From JBDNJM01 sp041687755 (GTDB taxonomy: Bacteria; Planctomycetota; UBA1135; GCA-002686595), in NCBI GenBank assembly GCA_041687755.1, contig JBDNJM010000153.1, positions 1 to 40,530 of the forward strand: a stretch of 40,530 nucleotides of DNA, given 5' to 3'. The notes under the pieces were generated by a model. It ran no database searches. It saw nothing but the letters and a program-made list of their open reading frames with translations, and was not told the DNA's origin. Both the position numbers and the translations under genes were made by a program. Shown here piece by piece: positions 32,500 to 40,530 of the stretch (within the stretch, counting starts at the first letter, position 1; every line of letters begins with the position of its first letter).

Positions 32500-35328
32500 A
32501 TGATCACGATGACCCTCCGATCGACGTTGCCCTTCGGGCTGCTTTCCCTGACTCTCGCCACGGCCTCCTGCGCCACCCAAGAGCCCTCGTCCGCGGCCGC
32601 GATCGAGGACGCTCTCGTTCAGAGCCCCGATCGCGCCGACCTTGAGCCGGGCTGCACCTTCCGCGTCTACCAGAGCGACTTTGCGCTGGAGCGTGTGCTC
32701 GAACCGCAGCAGGACCAGAGCCCCAACGTCGACGAGCGTCGGTCAGGTGTGAACTGCACCGGGCCCGACGACTTCGGCGGGCTGGAGGACAACTATGTGG
32801 TCCAGGTCACGGCGTGGCTCGACGTCACCGAGCCGGGCATGTACCTGTTCCGCACGACGAGCGACGACGGCTCGTTCCTGGAGCTCGACGGTCGGCGCGT
32901 GCTGTGGAACTCCGGTCTCCACGCGCCCCAGTCGCGCGATGGCGCCATGCAGCTGCAGTTGGGCCTGCACGCCCTGCGCCTCCTGATGTTCGAGGCCCTC
33001 GGCGGCGAGTACCTGACGCTCGAATGGCAGCCGCCGGGCGCTGAGGACTTTGCGCTGATCCCCGAGAGTGCGCTGCTCACCGAAAGGGGCGTGACGCGCG
33101 TGGTGGCGCCCGGCCCGAAACTTTTCTTGGAGCAGCTCGGCGACCTGCGTCCCGGCGACGGGCTGCCGCTTGAGAGGGTGCATCCCGGCTGGCGCGTCGA
33201 GGACCTGCGGCCGGAGGGCTTCGAGCCACAGGTCGGGGGCTTGGGCTGGCTCCCGGACGGTCGGCTGGGCGTGCTCAGCTTCCCGCCGATGAACGACCAG
33301 TCCGCGGACCGCACGCCGGTGGGCAAGCTCTACGCGCTGGGCGGTCTCGGGGACGATCCTGAAGCGACCTCGGTACTGGTGGCGGCCGAGGGCCTGGACG
33401 TGCCGCTCGGGATGGTGACCCACGAGGGCAAGGTGTACGTCGGAGAGCGCGACGGCATCTACCGCCTGGAGGACCGCGACGGCGACGGCGTGTTCGAGAC
33501 GCGCGAGCTGTTCGCCAGCGGCTGGGCTTCAGACAACTACCACCACTTCACCTTTGGACCGGTGCTAGGTCGGGGGGCGGACGGCACGGGCGTCGCATTG
33601 CACGCCTCGCTGTCCACCTCGATCGGATCTGGCGGCGAAGACCCGCGCAGCGGCGCCGTGATCGGTGCCAACGGCCCGAACCCCGCCAACCGCGGCAGCT
33701 GGATGCGCATCAGCCTCGAGGAAGGCCTCAGCCCGCAAGAGCGCGTCGAGTACCTGGCCGGCGGCTTCCGCACGCCCAACGGCATCCTGCCGCTGGCCGA
33801 CGGCACCGCGCTGATCGCCGACAACCAGGGCGCCTGGAAGCCCGCCAACCGCATCGATCACGCCCGGCCCGGCCACTTCTACGGGCACTACAACGAGACG
33901 CGGGTCGTCACCGAGGCCTACCCGGAGGGCGGCGTGGCGGCGCTCTACTCCGATCACGCGCCCAGCGCCCCGGCTCTTTGGCTGCCTCAGAACGAGTCGA
34001 ACAGCTCGCCCACGGAGATGCTTCTGATCCCCGGCGGTCCGTTCAAGGATCAGATCCTGATCGGCGAGCTCAAGCAGGGCGGCATCCGCCGCGCCTGCTT
34101 CGAGACCGTGGACGGCGTTATGCAGGGCACCGTGTTCCGCTTCACCCAAGGCTTCGAGGGTGGCGTCAACCGGCTGCTGTGGGGCGACGACGGCTCGCTG
34201 ATCGTGGGCATGACCGGCGAGACGGCGACCTGGAGCTGGCGCGGGACGACTTTTGGGCTGCAGCGCCTGGTGCCGACCGGTGAGACGGCGTTCGAGTTCC
34301 TCAAGGTCCAGGTCGTGCGCGGCGGGCTGAAGATCACGTTCACCGAGCCGGCGGACCTGGAGCAGCTCGCCGACGTGAACAACTACCAGGCGATGCAGTG
34401 GGGCTACCGCGCGACGGCGGACTACGGCGGATCGAAGCGCGACGTGCAGCCGGTCTTCGTCAAGAGCGCGACGCCGTTCCCCGACGGGCTCTCGGTTGTG
34501 CTTGAGCTGGAGGGCATGCGATCGGACCGCGTGATGCACGTGCGCGCCCAGGTGGAGAGCGCCGCCGGCGAACCTCTGTGGTCACCGGAGTTCTGGACCA
34601 CCGTCAACCGCACGCTGGAGAGCAGCACGGCTCCGGCCGATCTGGGCAGCGACGTGCTCGTGTTCAGCAAGACCGCCGGCTTCCGCCACGGCTCGATCCC
34701 CGACGGCATCGAGGCCCTCGAGCGCATCGGCGCGGAGCTGGGCATGGACGTCGTCGCGACCGAGGACTCCGAAGTGTTCCACGACGACAGCCTGCAGCAG
34801 TTCGGAGCGGTCGTGTTCCTCTCGACGACTGGGGACATTCTCGACCTCGCCCAAGAAGCGGCGCTGCGGCGCTGGATCGAACGCGGTGGGGGCTTCATGG
34901 GCGTGCACGCCGCGGCCGACACCGAGTACGACTGGCCCTACTACCGCGAGCTGGTCGGGGCGCTGTTCTCACGCCACCCCGCCATCCAAAAGGCGAACGT
35001 CGAGGTGCTGGACGGCGAGCACCCGGCGACCGCCGGGTTGCCGAGCCTCTGGGAGCGCACCGACGAGTGGTACGACTACCAGACCCTGCCGCTCGAGGGC
35101 TTTCGCACCCTCATGCAGCTCGACGAGACGAGCTACGAAGGCGGTGGCATGGCGCCTGAGCTGGGCAGCCACCCGATCGCCTGGGCGCGCGAGATCGAAG
35201 GGACGGACGGACGCTCGGGCGCGCGGCTGTTCTATACCGGCGGGGGGCACACGACGGAGTCATTCAGCGAGACGCTGTTTGTGCAGCACCTGACCGGGGC
35301 CCTGGCCTGGATCAGTCGGCTGCGCTAG
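32500..35328 (+). CDS. PA14 / glucose-dehydrogenase-like propeller / ThuA lipoprotein
   Basis: A 942-aa exported protein. The signal ends LATASCATQ (lipobox Cys about residue 24). Residues 50-170 form a PA14-like domain (YLFRTTSDDGSFLELDGRRVLWNSG). Residues 210-600 resemble the beta-propeller of PQQ-type glucose/sorbosone dehydrogenases (GFRTPNGILPLADGTALIAD, KQGGIRRACFETVDGVMQGT, GMTGETATWSWRG). Residues 715-940 are a ThuA domain (VLVFSKTAGFRHGSIPDGI, GVHAAADTEYDWPYYRELVG, ARLFYTGGGHTTESFSET). This domain set is common in Planctomycetota and Bacteroidota sugar-processing proteins. A periplasmic or outer-surface carbohydrate role is inferred; substrate unknown. No clear ribosome-binding site. 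Confidence 0.9.
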   Translation: MITMTLRSTLPFGLLSLTLATASCATQEPSSAAAIEDALVQSPDRADLEPGCTFRVYQSDFALERVLEPQQDQSPNVDERRSGVNCTGPDDFGGLEDNYVVQVTAWLDVTEPGMYLFRTTSDDGSFLELDGRRVLWNSGLHAPQSRDGAMQLQLGLHALRLLMFEALGGEYLTLEWQPPGAEDFALIPESALLTERGVTRVVAPGPKLFLEQLGDLRPGDGLPLERVHPGWRVEDLRPEGFEPQVGGLGWLPDGRLGVLSFPPMNDQSADRTPVGKLYALGGLGDDPEATSVLVAAEGLDVPLGMVTHEGKVYVGERDGIYRLEDRDGDGVFETRELFASGWASDNYHHFTFGPVLGRGADGTGVALHASLSTSIGSGGEDPRSGAVIGANGPNPANRGSWMRISLEEGLSPQERVEYLAGGFRTPNGILPLADGTALIADNQGAWKPANRIDHARPGHFYGHYNETRVVTEAYPEGGVAALYSDHAPSAPALWLPQNESNSSPTEMLLIPGGPFKDQILIGELKQGGIRRACFETVDGVMQGTVFRFTQGFEGGVNRLLWGDDGSLIVGMTGETATWSWRGTTFGLQRLVPTGETAFEFLKVQVVRGGLKITFTEPADLEQLADVNNYQAMQWGYRATADYGGSKRDVQPVFVKSATPFPDGLSVVLELEGMRSDRVMHVRAQVESAAGEPLWSPEFWTTVNRTLESSTAPADLGSDVLVFSKTAGFRHGSIPDGIEALERIGAELGMDVVATEDSEVFHDDSLQQFGAVVFLSTTGDILDLAQEAALRRWIERGGGFMGVHAAADTEYDWPYYRELVGALFSRHPAIQKANVEVLDGEHPATAGLPSLWERTDEWYDYQTLPLEGFRTLMQLDETSYEGGGMAPELGSHPIAWAREIEGTDGRSGARLFYTGGGHTTESFSETLFVQHLTGALAWISRLR

Positions 35329-35350
35329 AGAATGAGCGGGGAGCGCGTGG

Positions 35351-36160
35351 TCAGCCCAGATCGCGCGCCGCCTTGGCTGCTTCCTGGACGCCGCGCGCGA
35401 GGGTCGAGCGAATCCCGCCGTCCTCCATCACGAGCAGGCCGGCGATCGTGCAGCCAGCGGGCGTCAGGACATCACCTTTGAGCTCGGCGGGGTGCCGTCC
35501 GCTCTCCAGGACCATGCTGGCCGCACCGCGCACGGTCTGGCTGGCGAGTTCGGTGGCGACCTGGCGTGGCAGGCCCATCATCACGCCGCCCTCGGCAAGG
35601 GCCTCGATCATGACGTAGACAAAGGCGGGGCCGGATCCGGACAGGCCGGTGACGGTGTCCATGTGCGTCTGGTCGAGTTCGAGCACCCGGCCGAGGGGCT
35701 CGAATACGGCGTGCGCGAGCGCCATGTCTTCAGGCGTCGCTGCGCTCCCCGAACTCAAGACGGTCATGCCCGCGCCTATTAGGCAGGGCGTGTTCGGCAT
35801 GGCGCGCACGACCCGCGCACCGGCGGGGGCGGAGGCTTCGATGCTGGCCGTCGTGACGCCGGCGGCGACGGAGACGATTAGCGGGGCGTGGTCGAGTGCG
35901 CCGGCGTCGCGCAGCTCGGCGACGACCTCCGCCACCAGGTGCGGCTTGACGCACAGCAGCAGGAGGTCGGCCTTGGCCGCCGCCGCAGGGTTGTCGCGGT
36001 GGACCTCGAATTCCGCCTCGGCGCGCGAGCCGCCGGGCGCGCCCTTCGTGGTGCCGGTGACTTGCTCAGCTGTGACCCGCCCGGCCTGGATGAGGCCGTT
36101 GCCGAGGGCCCGGCCGAGGGTGCCGGCGCCGAGGATGGCGATGCGGGTGGAGTCGAGCAT
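35351..36160 (-). CDS. proC: Pyrroline-5-carboxylate reductase
   Basis: A 269-aa enzyme making the last step of proline synthesis, reducing 1-pyrroline-5-carboxylate with NADPH. The Rossmann start is RIAILGAGTLGRALGNGLI. Conserved motifs are LLLCVKPHLVAEVV, VRAMPNTPCLIGAGMTVL, and the C-terminal helical domain with THMDTVTGLSGSGPAFVYVM and LKGDVLTPAGCTIAGL. The ATG at 36160 (MLDSTRIAIL) fits family length; the frame is open to 36421 but lacks similarity there. It is convergent with the ThuA gene, 22 bp apart, so one short interval must serve for both ends. Confidence 0.95.
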   Translation of the reverse strand: MLDSTRIAILGAGTLGRALGNGLIQAGRVTAEQVTGTTKGAPGGSRAEAEFEVHRDNPAAAAKADLLLLCVKPHLVAEVVAELRDAGALDHAPLIVSVAAGVTTASIEASAPAGARVVRAMPNTPCLIGAGMTVLSSGSAATPEDMALAHAVFEPLGRVLELDQTHMDTVTGLSGSGPAFVYVMIEALAEGGVMMGLPRQVATELASQTVRGAASMVLESGRHPAELKGDVLTPAGCTIAGLLVMEDGGIRSTLARGVQEAAKAARDLG

Positions 36161-36608
36161 GGCTGAGGTGGGAAGCGCTGGCGGGAGAAGAGCTGGCGAG
36201 AGGCTATCCGAAGGGAGGCGCGTGAGCGTCCGGGGTGCACTCTGGGCGGGGCACTCCGGCCAGGGGAACAGCGGAGACCCGTCTCGCGTGCGAACGATCG
36301 GCTTGAATCGCGCCGATGCCCAGTTCGCGGGTGTCCAGCAGGTCGCTCGACGGCCACAGGGGGAGAGCGCGTGGCCAACTCCTAGAAAGAATCCCGCTGA
36401 GCATCGCCCTGGAGGCCTCAATGAGGGTGCGGCCCTGGTCTATAAGGCCCCTCCGAGAGCCCGGCTTGAAGAGGCCTGCCCCTGAGGCTCCTGTTCGGCC
36501 TCCTGGCGTTCCAGCGCCGGGAGCCCGGCGATCTTCACGGGCTGAAGCTCCCAAACCGTCCCCGCCCTGGTGTGCAATAGGCCACGGCACCGCAAGGTGA
36601 TCCCCGCG
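36161..36608. other. Intergenic region between proC and a membrane protein
   Basis: Divergent genes leave 448 bp. I see no gene with support; short open frames lack a plausible protein look. The stretch 36420-36450 is less G+C-rich (gtctataaggcc) and might hold a promoter. No tRNA or known ncRNA pattern was recognised. Confidence 0.45.
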
Positions 36609-36911
36609 ATGCTAAACCTGCTCTTGATCCCCCTTGGCGCCACCCTGCTGACCGTCGGCCTGATCTCCTACCCGACGCCGCTGCCGGGCAGCACGATCGT
36701 GACCGCCTCGGGCCTGGCGATCCTGATCGTTAGCAGCGAGCTGTTCCGCGGCTTCGTGCGCTCCGGCCGCGGGCGCTGGATTCGCCTCGACCGCGGCCTC
36801 GACTGGCTGGAGCGGCACAGCACCCGGCGCATTGCGAGTGCCCTGGCCCAGACTCGCCCGGACTCGCTGCCGCTAGCGGCCAGTGAACCCGACGAGAGCC
36901 TCAACGGCTGA
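36609..36911 (+). CDS. Small membrane protein, PGPGW-like
   Basis: A 100-aa protein with two membrane helices joined by a Pro/Gly turn (LLIPLGATLLTVGLISYPTP, then LPGSTIVTASGLAILIVSSE). The Pro-rich turn followed by a second helix and a charged ELFRGFVRSGRGRWIR resembles the PGPGW family of small transmembrane proteins. The start is the ATG at 36609; a longer frame from 36570 adds a polar lead without similarity. It is isolated and followed by a hairpin. Function unknown. Confidence 0.65.
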   Translation: MLNLLLIPLGATLLTVGLISYPTPLPGSTIVTASGLAILIVSSELFRGFVRSGRGRWIRLDRGLDWLERHSTRRIASALAQTRPDSLPLAASEPDESLNG

Positions 36912-36943
36912 GAGGCCGTGAAGAAATCGCGAGGCCCGGCCGA

Positions 36944-36990
36944 ATGGCACTCAGTTGCCTTTGGGCCCATCGGCTGGCGCCGCTGGAGCG
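36944..36990. repeat. Diverged copy of the 60-bp repeat at position 1
   Basis: The stretch agttgcctttgggcccatcg followed by gctggcgccgctggag matches the repeat at 1-60/82-141 with few changes and one small indel, on the same strand. The inner dyad changes from cggc-tgag-gccg to cggc-tggc-gccg, so the stem is kept. It sits just after the end of the small membrane protein gene. Confidence 0.7.
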
Positions 36991-36991
36991 C

Positions 36992-37035
36992 GAGAGCGCT
37001 CAAGGAATGCGCTGCGCGCATTGGCTCACGCTCTC
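36992..37035. terminator. Hairpin between convergent genes
   Basis: An outer stem gagagcg/cgctctc (36992-36998 with 37029-37035) encloses a perfect inner stem aatgcgc-tgc-gcgcatt (37006-37022). It lies 80 bp after the membrane-protein stop and 106 bp before the end of the convergent lipoprotein gene. No T-run follows, so intrinsic termination is only possible. Confidence 0.4.
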
Positions 37036-37140
37036 GGAGCAGCCCGCCCAACGCGAGCGGCCCCAACTCCACAGGCGAGTCAGGGGCGCACGCTTGGCGC
37101 CGCAGAGCGGAGCCCGGGCTGTCCCATTCGAGGCCGTGGA

Positions 37141-37866
37141 CTACAGCGCCGTCGCCGTGAGTCCCGACTCGCGCGCGCGCACTTCGAAGAGCCGCACCTC
37201 GCCGTCGCTGCCGACTTCGACCGAGACGCCGAGCGGAATCCCGTTCGCTTCGATGACGCGCGCCGTCTCGGCGGAGGCGCGGTAGTCCTCGAAGGCCTGG
37301 TCCAGCTCCGCCTTGGGCTCGCCGTCGAGCTCCAGCGCTTCCGCGTTGGGCCCGTCGTCCTTGCTCGAGAATCCGAGCGCAGGCAGCACGTTCAGGTCGA
37401 GTCGGTAGTCGCCCGCGCCGAGCGCGGCGATCACGACCATGTGGAACTCCTCGCCGAACGTGTCGACGACGAACGCGCCGAACTCGTCTTGGTCGTACGT
37501 GTCCCAGACGAAGATCCACTGCTCAAGGAACGGATCGAACAGGCCGAGGTCCGCATCCCAGGAGTAGTACTGCTCGCCGTACAGCCCGAACTCCACGTCG
37601 ATCGGCCCGGCGGCCGCGAAGGCGTAGGCGTCCACCTCGTCCACGTACAAGCCGTACTTGTCGTCGACGTAGCCTTCGATGCGCCACTGCTCGAACGCAC
37701 CAATGAACCCGAGCCCCTGCGCGCAGCAGGGATCGTTGTTGGGCTCCGCATCTTGGACGACGAGCGTCGGCTGCGAGGTGTCGATCACGGGCCCGTTGTC
37801 GACCTGGGGTCCACAGGCGGTGAGCAGGGCGGCGGCGGTGATCAGGGTGGCGGTTTTCGAGGTCAT
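37141..37866 (-). CDS. Lipoprotein of unknown function
   Basis: A 241-aa exported protein. The signal is MTSKTATLITAAALLTACGP with a good lipobox (LTAC, Cys18). The mature N-terminus has DAEPNNDP, a motif seen before bacterial pre-peptidase-type beta domains, followed by an acidic, Tyr-rich region (GLYVDEVDAYAFAAAGPIDV, WDADLGLFDPFLEQWIF). The order fits a beta-sandwich of the pre-peptidase C-terminal type. The tail is charged and has no enzyme motif. The start at 37866 is set by the signal peptide. Binding or structural role at the cell surface is inferred. Confidence 0.82.
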   Translation of the reverse strand: MTSKTATLITAAALLTACGPQVDNGPVIDTSQPTLVVQDAEPNNDPCCAQGLGFIGAFEQWRIEGYVDDKYGLYVDEVDAYAFAAAGPIDVEFGLYGEQYYSWDADLGLFDPFLEQWIFVWDTYDQDEFGAFVVDTFGEEFHMVVIAALGAGDYRLDLNVLPALGFSSKDDGPNAEALELDGEPKAELDQAFEDYRASAETARVIEANGIPLGVSVEVGSDGEVRLFEVRARESGLTATAL

Positions 37867-38245
37867 GGCGTCCTCCAGAGTGGTCGCAAAACGGCCTCCA
37901 GGGGGTCCTGGAGCGCCCTGCGGGGGGCCTTTGGGGCGGGTTCTGGAGATACTGCAGCAAGCGGCGTGCCAAGCTGGCCGGGGGGGGCCTTGCGGCGGGC
38001 GACTCGATTCCTCGGCGGGAGATACGCGCCGCGAGTCTTCAATCAGCTCGCCAGCGCGGTAAGCGCCAGCAGGAGCGTGGGGGCCGCGGGGAGCATGCAG
38101 TGCCTGGGCAGTTGGGTGTCTTGGCTCATCGAGTGATTGGCCCGCAGGAAGCACAGGACCTCTAGAGCTGCCGGTCGAGCACTTGTCCGAGAGGGTTAGC
38201 GGCTAGCACGATCGCGAAGCGGGTGCGCTAGCTGGCTCAGATTCT
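37867..38245. other. Intergenic region with G-runs
   Basis: No gene is supported in 379 bp between the lipoprotein start and the end of the next minus-strand gene. It contains several runs of seven or eight G near 37920 and 37980, a small dyad (ctccag-ggggtc-ctggag near 37896-37913), and at 38098-38136 a faint resemblance to the 60-bp repeat. It must hold the promoter of the lipoprotein gene, but I cannot point to it. Confidence 0.45.
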
Positions 38246-39370
38246 CTAGGGGCGCCACTCAAGCGCTTGGCTCGCCGCCAGCTTGGAGGAGCTGTCGCCG
38301 TAGCCGACCTGGAAGTAGAGCGGCATGCCGGCCAAGAGCGGCGCGGACGGGACAGGAACGCCTTGGATCCAGGCGCCGGAGGCATCCAGCTGGTGGGGGA
38401 TCGCCAGGATCGGCTCGACGAGTTGGGTGATGCCGTCGAGCGGTACAGAGGTCTCGGCGAGACCGATCAGCAGCAGGCCTCTGGCGAGTGCCGGGCCAGA
38501 GTCGACGCACACGCGCAGGCCGAAGCCGGCGGGCGGGCAGTCGCTGTAGAGGCGCGGCAGCGAAATACCGGGCGCGGCCGCGGTTGCGGAACCGTACAGG
38601 CGCGAAACCGTACCGCAGGGGTTGGGCTCAAGCAGGGCGCGGGTGATGTTCTGCAGGAGCCGACGGTTGTCGAGAGAATCGATGTTGGCGTCGTCGCCGA
38701 CAAGTGGGTCGGCCCACAAGTTGCCGTCGCCAATGGACACGAACAGGCCGGACTCAGGCGTCAGTCGAGCTGAGACGAGTGCGTCCTCGATGCCTCCTGA
38801 GAGAGTCAGATCCGATGCGGGCCAATCCAGCGTGACCATCGGGCGATGGAAATCGACTGCGATCGATGCGATGTCCGCGACGAGTGGGTCTTTGGCGAAC
38901 TGGCTCAGAACCGTTCCGTTTGGGCCGACAGCGCCGGGGCCGACCTCGATACCGAAGACTCCTAGGAAGAAGTTCGTGTTGGAGACGAGGCTGTCCGCGG
39001 CAGAGCTTGCTTCGGAGATGAACAGCATCCCGCCGCCATCGAGGACGAACTTACGCAAGGCCTGACGTTCAGCAGCCGTGTACTCGTTCTGAACTGCGAA
39101 CGCGTTGCGCAGGAAAACAGCGTCGAGGCCAGAGAGGCTTGCTGCATCGAAGGTGCTGAGGCTGACCAGCTGATGGCCCTCGGCAATTAGGGTCGAGCGG
39201 AACTCATCCAGGTCGCTTCCGTTCGATAGCGTGGCTGTCGGGAAGGTGTCTGAGATATGCAGGGCGTCCAAGCCGATCACATCGGCGTGGGACGGCGCCG
39301 CCAGCGAGAGGGAGAGGAGCAGCGACAGAGCGGCGGATGCGAGCGCGGGGCGGCTGGGGACGGAATTCAT
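38246..39370 (-). CDS. Secreted protein with class-I-glutamine-amidotransferase-like domain
   Basis: A 374-aa exported protein. The signal peptide ends SLAAPSHA before DVIGLDAL. Residues 20-235 look like a GATase-1-like or DUF4350-type fold (LSGLDAVFLRNAFAVQNEYT, ALRKFVLDGGGMLFISEASS). No catalytic Cys-His pair is evident, so enzyme activity is not implied. The C-terminal 120 residues (CGTVSRLYGSATAAAPGISL, GLRVCVDSGPALARGLLLIG, PLLAGMPLYFQVGYGD) resemble a beta-rich module repeated at the end of secreted planctomycete proteins (recognised by pattern only). The ATG at 39370 is preferred; a TTG at 39379 adds three residues. Single gene, no partner seen. Confidence 0.8.
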   Translation of the reverse strand: MNSVPSRPALASAALSLLLSLSLAAPSHADVIGLDALHISDTFPTATLSNGSDLDEFRSTLIAEGHQLVSLSTFDAASLSGLDAVFLRNAFAVQNEYTAAERQALRKFVLDGGGMLFISEASSAADSLVSNTNFFLGVFGIEVGPGAVGPNGTVLSQFAKDPLVADIASIAVDFHRPMVTLDWPASDLTLSGGIEDALVSARLTPESGLFVSIGDGNLWADPLVGDDANIDSLDNRRLLQNITRALLEPNPCGTVSRLYGSATAAAPGISLPRLYSDCPPAGFGLRVCVDSGPALARGLLLIGLAETSVPLDGITQLVEPILAIPHQLDASGAWIQGVPVPSAPLLAGMPLYFQVGYGDSSSKLAASQALEWRP

Positions 39371-39604
39371 GGACTGCAAGGGAGCATGGGGACAGGGGGC
39401 GGGCCGAGGCGCACTCTCCCGGGCAGGGTTGAGCGCAGTCCTCGAACCTAGGAGTCTGCGTCACGGTGCCCGAAACCGCCTTCATTCTTTAAATTGGAGC
39501 AGGCTTGACGAGTTAGGCGGGGGAGCTGCGGCAGTTCCCGGCCTCCGACACGCCCGCAAGACCGCAAATCGCCGGATCGGGGCCGCAGACCCCTCCATGG
39601 AGGC

Positions 39605-39830
39605 TCAGATCCACTCCATCTTCGCGCTCAGCCGTCGAAGGTTCGGCGCAGTGCATACGAGGTTCCACTCGCTTCCTGCCAGCTCGGCTCCTCCCATCGA
39701 AAGTGCTCGGAAGCCGAGTACGTTCTTGACCCGGCCGAACGCCGGTTCGACGACGTGCTTACGAGTCTTGAACAGTTTGCGACCCTTCTTGGTGTTCAGC
39801 TTCCTGCCCATTCGAGCGGTTGCCGGCCCC
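39605..39830 (-). pseudogene. C-terminal fragment of an IS1182/IS5-type transposase
   Basis: The frame reads ARMGRKLNTKKGRKLFKTRK, then HVVEPAFGRVKNVLGFRALS and LVCTAPNLRRL before a stop. This is the tail of DDE transposases of the IS1182/IS5 group (RKHxVEPxFGxIK with the catalytic Glu). The rest of the protein (about 400 aa) is missing. Its 5' end abuts an IS66 TnpC fragment near 39825. A 12-bp perfect palindrome, cctccatggagg, lies just beyond the stop at 39592-39603. Confidence 0.8.
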
Positions 39831-40352
39831 GCCCTCGTCGAGTTGCGTCGTTACCTTCGTGGCGATCTCCACCAGCTGGACCCCGGTCTCGGGGCACTGC
39901 CGCTGATCCTCGGGAAGTTCCGAGCGCCGCAGTTCCCGCTTGAGGTTGGACTCGTCGTACTTGCGTCTATCTCGGCGGGCCTTGGTCTTCTTCGGTGCCT
40001 CCTCCGCATCGGGCACCCCGGCATCCTCGTGACCGAGTTCAACGATCTCCTGCGGGTCCGGCGCGATGCTGTCTTCGAGGGTCCCGACCGCGCTCGCAGC
40101 AGCAGCATCGAAGAGCAGCGCCTGGCCCTCGCCGATCATCGGCAATCCACGCCCGTCGAGCAGGCGCTTGATGTGCGCCTGCAGTGTGGCGAGCTGTTGG
40201 CGGCTCTCGGCAGCGAGTTCTTCGAACTGCTCGACGCGATCCCGAAGCATCGGGTTCTCGCGACCCTTCGCTTGCAGCTCGGCCTCGAGCTCGATGTTCC
40301 TCGCGGTCAGTTGCGCGTTCAGCAGCGCGGGCGACGGCGAAACGGAGACCAT
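39827..40352 (-). pseudogene. IS66-family TnpC transposase N-terminal fragment
   Basis: About 175 aa of TnpC from the ATG at 40352. A coiled-coil Leu-zipper-like start (ELEAELQAKGRENPMLRDRV) leads to RLLDGRGLPMIGEGQALLFD, where IS66 has RLLFGRKSEKL and GQLxLFDE, then RRDRRKYDESNLKRELRR and LPEDQRQCPETGVQLVEI, matching LPRERREHDLP and the CxxC/LVxIGEEVSEQLDY region. The Cys pair of the zinc motif is reduced to one Cys (QCPETG). It breaks off after KVTTQLDE, where the other transposase fragment begins, so the DDE core is lost. Confidence 0.75.
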
Positions 40353-40382
40353 GCGCGGAGCATGTCACGCCCCGCGCACCCA

Positions 40383-40530
40383 TCAAGCGCGAATCCCAGA
40401 TACCGAAGCGTCGTGCGTTCTACGCCGCCAGTTGCGCGAAACAAGCGCGTTCGCGTCGAGTCCACCGAGCAGCAGTGCAAGCTCTTCCGCGCGATCCTCC
40501 ACCGCATCGGATGCGTTCTCATCAGGCCAC
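40383..40530 (-). pseudogene. IS66 TnpB C-terminal end (partial, runs off the window)
   Basis: The minus-strand frame entering at the window edge reads NASDAVEDRAEELALLLGGL, then DANALVSRNWRRRTHD, to a stop at 40383. This follows the usual TnpB ending (AEELALLLEGIDLxxxRRR). It lies 30 bp upstream of the tnpC-like ATG, in the standard IS66 order tnpB-tnpC. Most of the gene is outside the window. Confidence 0.7.

Noticed and set aside
36161..36608. A structured RNA between proC and the small membrane protein
   Set aside because: I looked for RNase P, SRP RNA, tmRNA and tRNA signatures and found none.
38098..38136. Possible fourth copy of the 60-bp repeat (cagtgcctgggcagttgg...)
   Set aside because: Similarity is patchy and could be chance in G+C-rich DNA; not enough to count.

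Overview
The window is a roughly 40 kb piece of a very G+C-rich bacterial chromosome. It looks like a member of the Planctomycetota, probably a deep or uncultured lineage, but no rRNA or marker gene is present to prove it. The pointers are a PA14/glucose-dehydrogenase-like/ThuA lipoprotein, secreted DUF1028 proteins with an extra C-terminal module, a bacterial topoisomerase VI, many secreted proteins of unknown function, and starts that mostly lack a Shine-Dalgarno sequence. No tRNA, rRNA or CRISPR array was found.

Layout. 1-141: two copies of a 60-bp repeat. 0.24-7.4 kb: endonuclease VIII, two paralogous secreted DUF1028 proteins flanking an antisense alpha/beta hydrolase, glyoxalase I and SelO. 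7.4-11.1 kb: a LysR regulator divergent from a two-gene operon for 2-oxoadipate to D-2-hydroxyglutarate to 2-oxoglutarate, bracketed by two copies of a 117-bp perfect-hairpin element. 11.2-18.2 kb: an alpha/alpha-toroid protein, an unrecognised conserved protein, and a MoxR-DUF58-transglutaminase operon. 18.3-19.0 kb: a DUF2959 lipoprotein whose signal peptide looks frameshifted. 19.4-21.2 kb: a decayed helical-repeat-like gene on the minus strand, split by a 579-bp deletion derivative of an IS66-type element with intact inverted repeats and a 9-bp target duplication.

21.5-27.7 kb (minus strand): an amino-sugar salvage operon (BadF-type kinase, NagA, SIS-domain deaminase), preceded on the same strand by both subunits of DNA topoisomerase VI. 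27.9-36.2 kb: a small zinc-ribbon membrane protein, a sulfatase-fold lipoprotein with threonine at the formylglycine position, two RNA-modification enzymes, the ThuA lipoprotein and ProC. 36.6-39.4 kb: a small membrane protein, a diverged copy of the repeat seen at position 1, a lipoprotein and a secreted protein. 39.6-40.5 kb: remnants of IS66- and IS1182/IS5-type transposases joined to each other.

Most genes are housekeeping or secreted functions. The strongest unusual signals are the covarying 117-bp hairpin element that appears to sit inside pre-existing palindromes, the mini-IS66 whose removal restores a reading frame, the LysR-controlled 2-oxoadipate/D-2-hydroxyglutarate gene pair, the secreted DUF1028 pair whose signal cleavage would expose a threonine, and a topoisomerase VI operon in a bacterium.
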